Positions 35,165-45,806 of a DNA stretch of 64,000 bases are shown here, in pieces. A program made the position numbers and the translations under genes. This DNA comes from Nigrospora sphaerica (taxonomy: Eukaryota > Ascomycota > Sordariomycetes > Amphisphaeriales > Apiosporaceae), in contig JAGVVL010000025.1 in NCBI GenBank assembly GCA_018287875.1, positions 2,108,001 through 2,172,000 on the forward strand, given 5' to 3'. Numbering within the stretch: position 1 is the first letter of the stretch; each line of letters begins with the position of its first letter. Below the pieces are notes generated by a model, which saw nothing but the letters and a program-made list of their open reading frames with translations, searched no databases and had not been told where the DNA came from.

Positions 35165-36054
35165 TCAAAGGACGTTGCTCTTGGTGGTGTTGGGGCCGCC
35201 GTCGTTTTCCGTCTCCCTGCGCTTCCGCTTGCCCGTGTTAGAGGCCTCGGATGATGCCTCAGCTTCCTCCTCCATATCGACAACGTCGCTCTCACCGTTG
35301 TCGTCGGCTGTCCATTCTGTCACCTCCCACTCAACCCGCATCCTACCGTCCCGGCTCTGCCGCGAGCCTCTGGCCGTACGCAGGTTCCCCAATCGATTAC
35401 CCAATCGACTACCCGAGAGGATGCTCTCAAACCACGGAACACTGTTAAGCTCACGCCCGATCAGCTGCATGGTAGCGGGTGCAGTAGGCGTAGCCGGGAC
35501 TACGTCCATTTCCTCGACGTCGACGTCGCCTTCGTCTTCGTCTTCGTCACTGTCACTGGAGAGGATGCCCATCTCCTCCAGGTCGTTCAAGTCGCGCGTG
35601 AGGAGGCTGCCGAGGGTCAACTGGATGTAGTCGGCCTCGCTTCTCGGCTCCTCGCTCCAGTAGGACATGGGGGTGCCGCAATAGCCGCAGAACTGCCGCA
35701 AGGCATGCTGCTCGGATGGATGTGAATAAAACCGTCGGATCGTCGCGTTACTCTCGTCGGGGAAGAAACAGTACGTCTGGCTGGCGTACCAGTCCAGCGG
35801 CACGCGAAGGAAAGCCGAGAGGGGCGTAGCGGACGAGATCCCTATGCGACGCAGCGTACCGTTAGCAGCTTCCAGTGGGCTCCAACGATTACGCCAAAAG
35901 CGCCGGGTTCACTAAGCAGGGTGTTTTACTTACGGTGGGTTCGTTCGGTGCCGAACAATATCTGTGCCTCGCGAGAAGCGTTGGCCGGGACGTCAATCAC
36001 ATATTGATTTCTGCCGCAGCGGCAGCTTCCCTGCAACGTCCGGGCAGCGCTCAT
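35165..36054 (-). CDS. GFA/CENP-V (Mss4-like) fold protein with acidic C-terminal extension
   Basis: Two exons on the minus strand (36054-35934 and 35841-35165; 92-nt intron, GTAAGT donor), 265 aa. The N-terminus has the first zinc pair of the GFA family (GSCRCG, Cys11 and Cys13), and FCGYCGTPMSYWSE gives the last pair (Cys92, Cys95). The middle CHC-x-x-C motif, which holds the catalytic-site metal in glutathione-dependent formaldehyde-activating enzymes, is absent: the corresponding stretch is QILFGTERTHR. After the fold comes a 150-residue extension with an acidic run (SSDSDEDEDEGD, about 141-152), a second acidic patch and a basic GKRKRRE near the C-terminus that could be a nuclear signal. 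A structural or nuclear role rather than formaldehyde chemistry is my inference. Confidence 0.82.
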
Positions 36055-36980
36055 GGTAGCGTGATTGGTTCGTCGGTTTAGAAGAGGCCGATCGCGGCTT
36101 GTCAGCTGGGATGCTGAATTGGGACGTTCGGGCGTAGAGAACGGGGACTAATGGTGCTAGTGACGTAGCCGCCAGTGCGTGCTCACGAGGAGATGAGGGT
36201 CAGAGCAAGGGAAAGAAAACAAGACGAGATAGGTTCAATTCATTTATTGTGATTTAACAGCTTCCTCAGACGGCGGCACCCTCCGTTTATGATGTGCACG
36301 ACGAGGGTTTTGGGAGGGCCTGGAATGTGATCTAGGAGCTGCAGCGACGACGTGGCTGGGATCGTCTGGAAATTTCCACGGCGTTGTATGATCAGCTAGG
36401 CTGCCATCGATTGGGGCGGCGTCACAGCGGGAAGTGACATGAGTCGTTGGGAAGAGCAATCACATCAAACCTCCCTTCCCTCCCGCTTTAGCCGGGTATC
36501 ATATTGCCTTCCTTGAAACCTTTTACCGAATGCTTGCGATCCCATGCAAAGAGGTAAGCAAGCAAAGAAGAAGTAGGTAAAAATACTCATCGTCGCGGAA
36601 AGTTCCCTTGCCCCACAACCGTTAATCCGGGACAAACATTCATCTGCCGCTCCGTTTGGCGTCGCTTGACAGGTTTTGACATCACCATCCTATCGTCGAT
36701 CTCCAGCATGAGCCCACTACGACGAGCCCACCCCAATGTAGCTCTGTAAAGAACTAGGATCCACGACCTGTTCGGCAGGGCTGCAGGAGCAACCAATACC
36801 TGTTCCATCCACACCTACTCCGTCTAGGTACCTTAGGTACTTCTAACATGGAGTAGCCGACAGTGTGTTGTCTGCCATCACACACGCCATCCGCGTCCAG
36901 CACATACATACTATACATGCAAACCACCTGGTACTGGTGCGAACACGAAGCATCGCCTTTATCCTTGCCGCGCTTCTCAC
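36055..36980. other. Intergenic 0.9 kb
   Basis: Promoter of the GFA-like gene and 3' flank of the carrier gene. It contains the palindromic CTAGGTACCTTAGGTAC at 36824-36840 and short ORFs without recognisable content. Confidence 0.5.
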
Positions 36981-38513
36981 TTACCGCCTTTGCTCACTGC
37001 TTAGGTTATCAGCGGTGCCGTCCTCTCGTCGACCAAGCACTGGTTCCCCGCTGCTCGCGGTTTCTGGTTTGCCGGGTACTATCAATTCCTCGTCCGTTGG
37101 CGGATTCTGGTGACGCTCAAGCCACCACCGGAAGAATATCGTCAGGAATTGGGCCACAAAGACCTGCTCCGTCGTATACAGCAAGACGGGAACCTGGACC
37201 ATTGACTTGGTAAGGTCATCATGTTCTGCCCACATTGCATCCGCCAGTGGTATCCCGACCGATATGGTCTTGGCCGCGCCACAAAAGCAGACTGCAACGA
37301 CCTCGGTCCCGGCCATCTTCTTGACCGTCATCACACGCTTGAGGGCCGGGGGCAGGCGGCGGGCTGCTGAAGAATCAGCAACCCGTTTGTTCACCGGCTC
37401 CACTAGCCAGCTTGGTGGCGAAGCGGCACCAAAGCACACGATGGTGAACAATGCGTAGAGAGCCAAGTTGATGAGAATGTTGAAGACCATGGACGCCTTT
37501 GACGGCAGGTAAAAGGCACCCGTCTTGAATGCCGAGGAGAACGTTGACCTGTGCATCGAAAATTCAGCCGCAAGACGCCCACAGAAGAAAGCCCGGCGCC
37601 GTGGGATGCCCACCATATAAGCAATACCAGCCCCAGAGAGCAGAGCTTGGCCAGTCGGAATGTTCGCAGTACCCACTCGACACGGTCCGACCAAGTCCAC
37701 CGAAGCGCCTGGCCAACAGACAGAGGCACCAACACACTGAGCCCAAGCTGCTTCATGGCATTGGCATACATGGGACCGAGCGTCGACGGAGACGCCGGCC
37801 GCCACTTCTCGAAGCCGTCATGCGACGGTATGAAGCCGTATATCAGCACGGGGGCAATGAAAGAGCCTAGAACGTTGCCAATGACGACCTCGATGATGGC
37901 AGCAGCATCATCACCGCCCGAGTTTCGTGTCATGACGATATTGGACGCGATTGTGGTTGGACACGCGCTCAACACCAGCATGCCCATCAGCATCCTGGCG
38001 TCTATAGTCCCAGAACTCACACCCCCAGCTGCTACAACGATGTGGACTATAGCTGTCCGCTTCCCCTGTCAGTCTCCTTCCGCCCTGCGCACCGGGACGG
38101 AGAACTCACCCAGCATGATGACCGGAATGACAATGAAGCTGGTCCCTTGTACGGTGGCGTGGAGGCGCCAGTTGGTGATGTGTTGCTTTATTTTTACCGG
38201 CGACAACTGCATGCCGTTTATGAAGAATATCAGGCCGATTACACCGTACAGGACAGTGTATTCCGATTTGATGATGCCTCCTCGAGCGGCCACATCTGGC
38301 AGAGTCAGTTCAACTTGTATCCGCCTTCTGCATTCCCCCCTCGTGGACTAGGACGCTGTACATACCGGGGAAGAGGTAAGCAAGGAGGCATGCGAGGCCG
38401 AACCCGATTATCAGCCAGTTATTGAGGAGGAAACTTCCCACTCCTTTGACAGCGGTGAGGAGCTTCCAGGAGCCCTCCTCATCTTTACAAGTCCCCTCAG
38501 CAGCAGTGCCCAT
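36981..38513 (-). CDS. SLC10A7/Rch1-type (bile acid:Na+ symporter-like) membrane carrier
   Basis: Four exons on the minus strand: 38513-38366, 38295-38110, 38052-37614 and 37548-36981, with donors GTATGT, GTGAGT and GTGGGC; 446 aa. The last intron is chosen because it yields VLLIWSTFSSAFKTGAF, the family-typical continuation. About ten TM segments are visible: NNWLIIGFGLACLLAYLFP, YGVIGLIFFINGMQLSP, LVLSACPTTIASNIVMTRN (the BASS-fold crossover signature), GNVLGSFIAPVLIYGF, and KTISVGIPLADAMW in the second half. Yeast and Candida Rch1 and human SLC10A7 restrain plasma-membrane calcium influx; that function is inferred here. It has the same orientation as the RapZ-like gene upstream, 378 bases away. 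Confidence 0.9.
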
Positions 38514-38891
38514 GTTACGTGATGTCAGTGATATCGTTGTTGCTGTTGTTCTTGTTGTCGTTGTTGTGTACAGAGGGCGGTGAGCCGACCATATTGCATG
38601 GCTGATTCCCGAGGTCTGGTGTTGTACCTTCACGCAGTCACCATACTAAGGCCGAACAGACCGCTTGCAATTAAGCGGGGCAAGAAGATCCAGCATCCCT
38701 ATCCGCGATAGGAAGGCCGAGTGTCGACCCGGCCGTTTTATTCCCGATAACAAAGCGATTTCGGCTCCTGATTCGATGCCACAAGATATGGGGGGTGAGT
38801 AGTTACGTACTTGGTGCCCACCCTTGGTTTGCTGGAATTCACCTAGGTGAAGAAGTGAAGGGGATACACCAATGACGGACTTTTTGACTTG
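38514..38891. other. Short intergenic region
   Basis: Promoter of the carrier gene and 3' flank of the RapZ-like gene; no other content seen. Confidence 0.5.
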
Positions 38892-39611
38892 CTAACCTCT
38901 AGTGTCGAGGCCAGGTGCTGTCATTCTAGTAAGTCCCAGCTCTCTCGCCGAGCACCGTTGGTCTCTGCGACGCTGCTCCCTGTCCTTTTCGCCCCTGTCT
39001 CTTGCGGCTGCCTGTGACCGCTGGAGCTCACGGTGGTTCACTCGAACCTCCCAGCCCTCGGGCCATGACTTCTCTGCCAACTCCTCGATAAACGCCACGC
39101 TTCGGTGGTGTCCGCTGATGCAAAAGGCCCCGACGCTCAAGACCGGGCCGCCCGTATCCCCACGCCCGGTCTCTCCCGTGTCCTTCCCGTCGTCGACCCG
39201 GTCCGGATCGACCCCCGCGTCGTCTCGGGGGTTTTTGGTCCGCCGAGGGCTGGACCTCGGGTTTGGCTGAGCTCCTGGTGGTTGCGAACTGGGCTCGAAT
39301 TCGTGTAAAGCATAACGAGTCTTGCGCCGCCCCGCCATCATGTCTTCCATCAAGGACCGGATTTCCGTTTCGGCGTCGGCAAGCAGCTGCGAGAAGTCCT
39401 CGAATCTCAGGATACGTTCCCTTACCCGCTTAGAAATACCGGTGCGGTCCCTGAGGATATCCCGAGGCGGTAGCGTGGCCGTTCGGAGGTCGTATCGCAG
39501 ATCAGGAGTGGGCCGGAGTCGGGGCGCGTGACTATAGGACGTAAGAAGCAGCAAAGCGACGGGGCCTCGCCGAAGGTCTACCGGGGTCGAGTTATCGTCG
39601 ATCAACTTCAT
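38892..39611 (-). CDS. RapZ C-terminal-domain-like protein
   Basis: Single exon, 239 aa, starting at the ATG at 39611 (MKLIDDNSTP); the codon further upstream is TTG. Two blocks match the C-terminal domain of bacterial RapZ/YvcJ. The first is LLLTSYSH...RPTPDLRYDLRTATLPPRDILRDRTGISKRV (about 20-62), parallel to the SFGYKxGxPxDADxVFDxRFLPNP...LRxxTGxD block. The second is VGAFCISGHHRSVAFIEELA...WEVRVNHREL (160-196), parallel to the IGCTGGxHRSV...HR block. They are separated by about 80 low-complexity residues. The N-terminal P-loop ATPase of RapZ is absent. In E. coli this domain binds small RNAs; no eukaryotic function is known to me. The C-terminus is highly charged. Confidence 0.78.
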   Translation of the reverse strand: MKLIDDNSTPVDLRRGPVALLLLTSYSHAPRLRPTPDLRYDLRTATLPPRDILRDRTGISKRVRERILRFEDFSQLLADAETEIRSLMEDMMAGRRKTRYALHEFEPSSQPPGAQPNPRSSPRRTKNPRDDAGVDPDRVDDGKDTGETGRGDTGGPVLSVGAFCISGHHRSVAFIEELAEKSWPEGWEVRVNHRELQRSQAAARDRGEKDREQRRRDQRCSARELGLTRMTAPGLDTRG

Positions 39612-41558
39612 CAGGTTACCAACCAAGAGACCACTTGAAATTGTTGTGTAGTCCTACAAGGGCTGCGGTGTGGGCGCTGGAACGAGTATTTGACTCGACA
39701 GCCATCCAACCCCCCGGTTACCTATCTTTCATTCTTTCCGCTTCAACTTTGCCCATAGTCACAACGGCTTTTGGAGATGGACATCGGGAGACTCCGATGA
39801 ATAGTGGCCAATCAACCATCCCCATCGTCCGAAAAAGCATACAGACAGCCGCTTCCGACAACATCATGACATCGGTCCTCCAGACTAAGTAAGCTACCAT
39901 AACCACCAAATTCGATCTCGTGGCTTCCATGCTCACAATGGAAGATTCCCAGCCCGCGCCACACGCGGGCAGACGGTCTTACTCGCAATCACCGCGACAT
40001 CATGTTGTCACTGCACGTAGTCCTGTTGTCACGCCACCAGGGCTGCGGGATACCCGCCAGCCCGGGCTGCCGTGGAGGTCGGGGATTTGCACCCGACCGG
40101 AAGAGTCCTCCTCTTGGCCAAGCAGGGGGTGTTCTGTGAAGCCATACAGACGGCACTAGGGCCTCGACGCCCGGCGCCGACAATAAGCCAGCGCCTGACG
40201 CAGGTACACACGTCAAGGCTGGGCCAGGGCTAAGCGACCCTCGCTTCCTCCTCGTCGTGCATGTGACTACCGTTTATTGGACGCGTCTGGGGTCCGATAC
40301 AGACTATTTATTTCAAGCGTGGGGGTGGCCCCAAGCCCGCCGGGTTCCGCCTCGCCGGGGCAGCACGATGCGAAGATCCCCCGTCTACAGGGGCTAAGAG
40401 TCAGCGGCCCCAGCGGAAAATAGGTTTTAAGCGAACGGGCCCCCCCTTCGGCCAGAACACGCGAGCGGCCGCCGGCCCCGTATCTCCGGACTTGGGACAG
40501 AGGACCGAAATCCCGACTCGAATTTTTTGGTTCGCAGCTCTCCGCTGCTTCGTGGGCCGTCGGAATGCGGCCGCCGACCCAAGGAGACGGAGAGCCGGGA
40601 GCGTAGAAGACGTGCAATCTACGACGTGCCACGCGTTTCTCCTTCCCCGTCGCTTACGCGACGGCTCCCAATCTCAAGGGCCTGGTGTTCCCCCTCCCTC
40701 CTCAATGGATACCCGACTGGCTAGATAAGAGTAAATTGGGGGGAAGTCCTGTAGGGCCGTGGTCCCAGCGCATGAACAGGGAAGGAGAGGCCAACGATAC
40801 CAAAAAAGGTCGATGCGGCTGTACGAAAAGCCACAGCCCATGACGGCATGGGTCCTGTAGTGTCCCGCCGGTTACCATGGCCTCGGGATCGCGTTCTCGC
40901 AGTGCGCAAATCCCGAGAGGACGGGGTCCGGACCTTCTCTCAGCCGCCCATTCGCCTCGCAGAGCCGTAGCCGAGACATATCATCTCATCCGCCCCGACG
41001 GCCGGGCGGTGTGGGCGTTTATTCGCGGCGGGCGTCGTGAGTTTTTCACCTTCGCTTCTTTGGGCCAAGTAAGCCAGGGAAGGTAGGAGGAGGAGGACAG
41101 AGGTTATTATCTTGAACGCATCCGGGGCGACTGTTTAGATGGGCATTCATTCCAGGAGAACCTCAGAGGTGGGGGAACAACCCGGCGCCCCCTGCACGAG
41201 GGCGGCTGCGATCAACAACTTCCGGCCATCCCTGTGCTCTCTCTGATCTCATGTGTCACGACTCCCCCGAACTATGTGCCTAGCAACGACCGGCGTTTGT
41301 CACCCAATCAACCCCTCACCCACCCCCAAAAGTTATGCGTGCCCGGGCGAGAGGCGACCGACTCCGTCATTGTGTTTCCTCACTCGCGCCCGCGGACGCG
41401 AGCTCGTCTCAACCTCGGCCGCTAATTCCGACACCAACTCCCGGGGACAATGCAAACCACCCCTCCCCTCCCCAGATGCCCGCGCAGCGGCCACATGTAC
41501 ATCTAGCGTCGTCGCCTTTCCAAACTCCCGCGCTTGTGTCCTCCTCCGCCGCCGGCCA
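39612..41558. other. Intergenic 1.9 kb
   Basis: Only short ORFs; none supported. One 69-codon ORF at 40877-41086 (+) ends next to a GTAAGC and might be an exon, but nothing identifies it. Confidence 0.45.
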
Positions 41559-42369
41559 TCAGATGGTGAGCCCCTCGATCTTGACAAAGAGGGGATCGCG
41601 GGCCGAATAGACAATGGCGAGGTCGTCCTTGCTGGCCAGGCCCAGCGTGATGTTGGGCGAGGAGAAGAACTCGGCCACCTCGGTATTGGGCTTGAAATGG
41701 CTGTACGCGGGCGAACGCTGGTTAGCGGCAGGCCGTCTCGGTGTCCACGGGGAGGAGGGGAAGGGCGGGGGTAGGGGGCGCGCAACGTACATGTCATCGA
41801 CGCAGCGGTGGGACAGGGACATGTTGAAGGCGCCGGCGTCGTCGATCTGGAAGAACTTGAACTGCCACAGCTCGAGCAGGTCCTCCTCGCACACAGAGTA
41901 GTCGGTGTTGTAGGTGTTGGCGGGACCGGGCGTCGTCGTCACGCCGTCCCACTGCCACTGGTTCTGGCAGTACGACGACGTGTTGAAGTTCGGGTCGTCC
42001 CAATGGACTACCATGTTTTGCCGGCGTCGGGAAGGTTAGCCAACGAACCGGTGGGCGAGGAGATTTTCCGCCGGGGCCGGACGAAGGAGGAGAGAGGGGG
42101 AGAGGGGCAGAAAGGGGAAGGGAGAGGAAGAAAGGGGGAAGCGGGCAGGGAAGCTTACACTTGAAGGTACATTCGTACATGACATCGGCCGTGGCCCGCG
42201 TGCATCCTAGGCTCACCTCGCTCATGGTCCAGTTCTTGAAGCTAAACTGGGCGAGGTTCGTGATCTTTTCCCACGCGGCTGGACGTGCGCTCCCCGAACG
42301 GCCGTTGAGGGCCGACGGCAGACCTGCCACCAGCGGCAGCAGGAGGCCAAAAAAAGCAAAAGCATGCAT
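41559..42369 (-). CDS. Small secreted Cys-containing protein, function unknown
   Basis: Three exons on the minus strand (42369-42159, 42007-41791, 41700-41559), 189 aa. Introns of 151 and 90 nt carry CTAAC branch points, with donors GTAAGC and GTACGT; frames join cleanly (TFK-F-HWDD and VDD-I-HFKP). The first 17 or so residues (MHAFAFFGLLLPLVAG) form a signal peptide with no later TM segment. The mature protein has five Cys (56, 67, 84, 110, 139), three N-glycosylation sequons and many aromatic residues (FHWDDP, QNQWQWD, LWQFKFF). It ends ARDPLFVKIEGLTI. I recognise no family; it has the profile of a secreted effector-like protein. It sits alone in a gene-poor region. Confidence 0.75.
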
Positions 42370-45300
42370 CTTTTGGCTGGCTCGGTGCTGCGGCAAAGAT
42401 GAAGCTCGCTGGGCAAGTGCGTCTTCAGTGTGGGTTCGGCCGGTGGGAAGGGGGTTCAGAGGACAGAGATTGCCAGATGGGCTTCCTTGAATCCTCGCAG
42501 CAAGCGAACTGGGCCGGGTAGTTAAACGCGACTGGCTTCCATTCACCGCTGCTCTGGTGAGCAAGGCAGGTAACTCTCCTCCCCCCATTGTACGCTTCCA
42601 TCCAGACAACATACCACAAAGGCAATGCGGTGGCTTGTGTCTCGAGCCCGCCGCACACGAGGCTTGGCCAGCTTGAGGCATCCCCTACGGTGGCAAGGGT
42701 TTCCCACGAGGCCCTCATGCGGGCAGCCGGGTGACGGACAAACTAGGGTACCCTCGCTACCCTCTGGACGCTTCCGGTTCGGCCACCTGGGACGCATGCA
42801 CCGGGTAGGGCTGGTATTCAGTTTGCTGGTACCCCTTGCCTTGTAGTCGGGGGCTCCCCGTGGCAGTTGAGTCACCTAGACCTGCGGGAGTATCCCTAAC
42901 AGCTTGCCAACTCAGTTGCAATTGGCAGCCTCTTCTTTGTTCCGTATCGGTTGCTCGTTGGGCCGGATATGGCAGTTTTAGCCTGGTCCAACAAATACCA
43001 GAACCCTCTCTGTTTCAAGGTGCCAGCAGACAAGTCCCGACTCCGTAGGATACCAAGTTCTAGAACTGGAAAGCAAGAATATGGTGCCATGTTTGCTCCG
43101 GCGTGGCTCATCGAGCCGCCGCCACGCCGTCTCCTCCGCCGTCCACGCTCGCCGTTTATGAATACCACAGGTCCATACATACTGCCGAGACACTCGGCTT
43201 TTCGGTGCAACAAGCTGGTCGTATCAGGGCCTACGCGGCTATAGAGTCTGACTGCCCGGAGTGTTGAGTGACGGGGACACTGCGATCACAAAACCATGGG
43301 AGCCTCTCGGCCGTCTTCATTCTGCCTCCCTCGGATAGATACCTGTACAGTCACCGAGCAATGGCGCAGCGGCATCCCCGGCTCGGAGTCAGCTTGAGTT
43401 GCCTTGACAAACAACCCCCTTTGGATCTCGCAGTAAGAAGGAGAGCTCAGCTGAAAATGTGCCGTGTTTTCAGAGGTCCTATCGACTGCACCTGACGCAT
43501 TCCTCCGTCACCGACCCCTAACCCTGACCGGCTCCCAGGGCACGAAAGTGGGACACGAGAAGGACTCAACGCGAATGGTATGGCCGTTCGTGCGCTGCGG
43601 CCTAATTCCCGGACGGCCACAAGGGCGGAGTCGGCTTGCGCTTGGCTGGGTCGTGTGGGCGGCCACTCTCCCTGTCGCTCCCCTCTTTGTGCGCCGGTGA
43701 CACGGCCCCCTCGGCTGGCCACTTGGGCGAAACGATTTGTGGTAGGCTGGAATTCGACATCTTTCCCCAAGGCGGTCAGGAATCTCCCCGTTTCGGTCCA
43801 TGGTTTCCCGTCTGCTCGCCCGCGGATTGGGCGGGCCCTGCGGTTCCTACGCACGCACAACGAGGCACAGCGCCGCCAGCGCCGCAGCCCGGATGCCAGG
43901 GCCGAATCATGTAGGTGGCTGGAACGCCGCGTTCCCCTATGCACCTCGAAGATAGAGTGCCCCTCTTTCGGGAGAGCTGTTCTATATTGGTCTCGCTGTC
44001 TCGGAGCGCCCTCGGGGCCCAGGATCGCGGGTGTCCTTGATATCTTGGCAACCCCGTGGCCCTAAATTCAGCACTGCTCTATTCCTTCCCCACCCCTGAA
44101 CAACTGCCGCTGCGTACCGTTTTCCAATCTCTGGCTTCATCTCGGGAGTAACCATATCGCCCGTGGGTCGGAAGACACGGCCATCTATGAACTAGCAAAG
44201 ATCTGGCAAGGAGCCTCGGGATGGGGGTCCCCTATGTCACCGGTCCGTCCTCGGAGGGGGACGAACCCAGCAAATGTCGTTGCACCAGTGCGCGGGCAGG
44301 CTGCCTCGCCGTGGCCAGCACCATGGGATGGCCCCAGGCTGGCCATGGCCCTCGACAGCTGCTGTACGCCTTCAGGGCTCGCCCGCTCAGCGGCAGTTGC
44401 TTTGGGACTCCCCATTGGCCCGTCGAGGCTGCTCCCTATACACGTGGCACCGGTGCGGCCGTCACACCCAAGGCGGCCGCCCTTGGTGCCTCGAGGACCC
44501 TTGGAAGGCGACGAAGGCGGAGAACGCGATGCTAAGCACCTATCATCAGCGTTTGGGTAAGTCCGCCATACCCCAGTCCTCGCACCGAAAAGGGGATCCA
44601 AGAGTTCGAGGCAGATCCAACCTGTAGCGGTGAAGAATCCCAATTTCCAACGTCCGATGACCAGAGCAGTCTACCTCCCCTCCTCAGAACCAAGGCAAGT
44701 CGAGCATAACCTACGAGTAAACCTCTTCGTTCACGTAGCTGCCTGCATAGGGTACTGAACGCAGTCAGAGGAAAGAAGGCGGAATATCTCATCGAAGCGA
44801 CGTGGCTCTGACATGGGACGATACACAGGACCAGGCAAGGCGGCGGTCAAGAGGCCTACCAAAGATTAGGCATGGTATGAAGAACCTCTGACAGACGCGG
44901 ACAGCTGGGGACGCATCACTCATTAGCGTAGTACCTACCTCACATGTTCGGCCCCTGACCACACGACGTACCTGCCGGGAAAGAGAACAGAGAAGCGGCG
45001 GATCCGGAAACAATGACCTGCTGCTTCCTTTTCCGAGGATGTACCTACCCAGGCACCTTCTCCGTCGAGGAACGGTCCATTTTGTATGCGCACTTCGGCC
45101 TGTAGACGAGGGAAGGGAAGCAGCTTCCCCCCAGACATCTCACGGACCAAAATACCGCAGCGCGGTGTCACCTGCGCCCGCTTGGCTTTCAGCTCATGGC
45201 AAGAGGAAAGCTGAACTGAGCTGACATAATGAAGCGCAGCGGCAAAAATGGCCTCGCTCAGATATCACCTTACAAACCCAGATATTCGGCCCCGTCGACG

Positions 45301-45794
45301 CAGGCCGCCCGAGAGGTCGAGGTTGTCCTCGGCCAGATCCTGGAGGGGCGAAGCCTCCGGGCCTGGCCATGCCTGAACAGGGGCTGCAGCCGGCCGCAAG
45401 GCACAGAGTCAGCGTCACGACCACAGGCTGCGAGGTCCTGCAGCGCGATGCACCGCTTCGACCATGACAGCTCGGCCGATTTCCTTTCACGAGATTGCCC
45501 CAATCTGGCACACGGGGTGTTCGTGGCAGTGCTCTCAGCTGAAAAGACGAACCGGGCTTCAGGACAGCCCAAAGCGGTTTAGAAGAATCGTGCTTCGGAA
45601 AGAGATGCGCCGGGCCTCCCGTACGGCCCTCCTCCCCCGTCACGGCGTTGCGGCGGCGTTTGCCCGCAAGGGCCATCCGACTAACCTGCCTCGAGGTCTC
45701 CGCGTAAGCCCCCGAGGGCTGTAAGCGGCCGCTGGTTACATCGAGGTTCCCCGTGCTTATGCGGCTCACCGCGTCCCAGCAGACGTGATCTTAA

Positions 45795-45806
45795 GGGGGG
45801 GGGGGG
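45795..45806 (+). repeat. Poly-G run (12 nt)
   Basis: Uninterrupted G12 in noncoding DNA, prone to slippage and sequencing error. Confidence 0.9.

Noticed and set aside
40877..41086. 69-codon ORF that might be a small gene or exon
   Set aside because: No recognisable motif and no second exon that I could join; kept only as a note in the intergenic entry.
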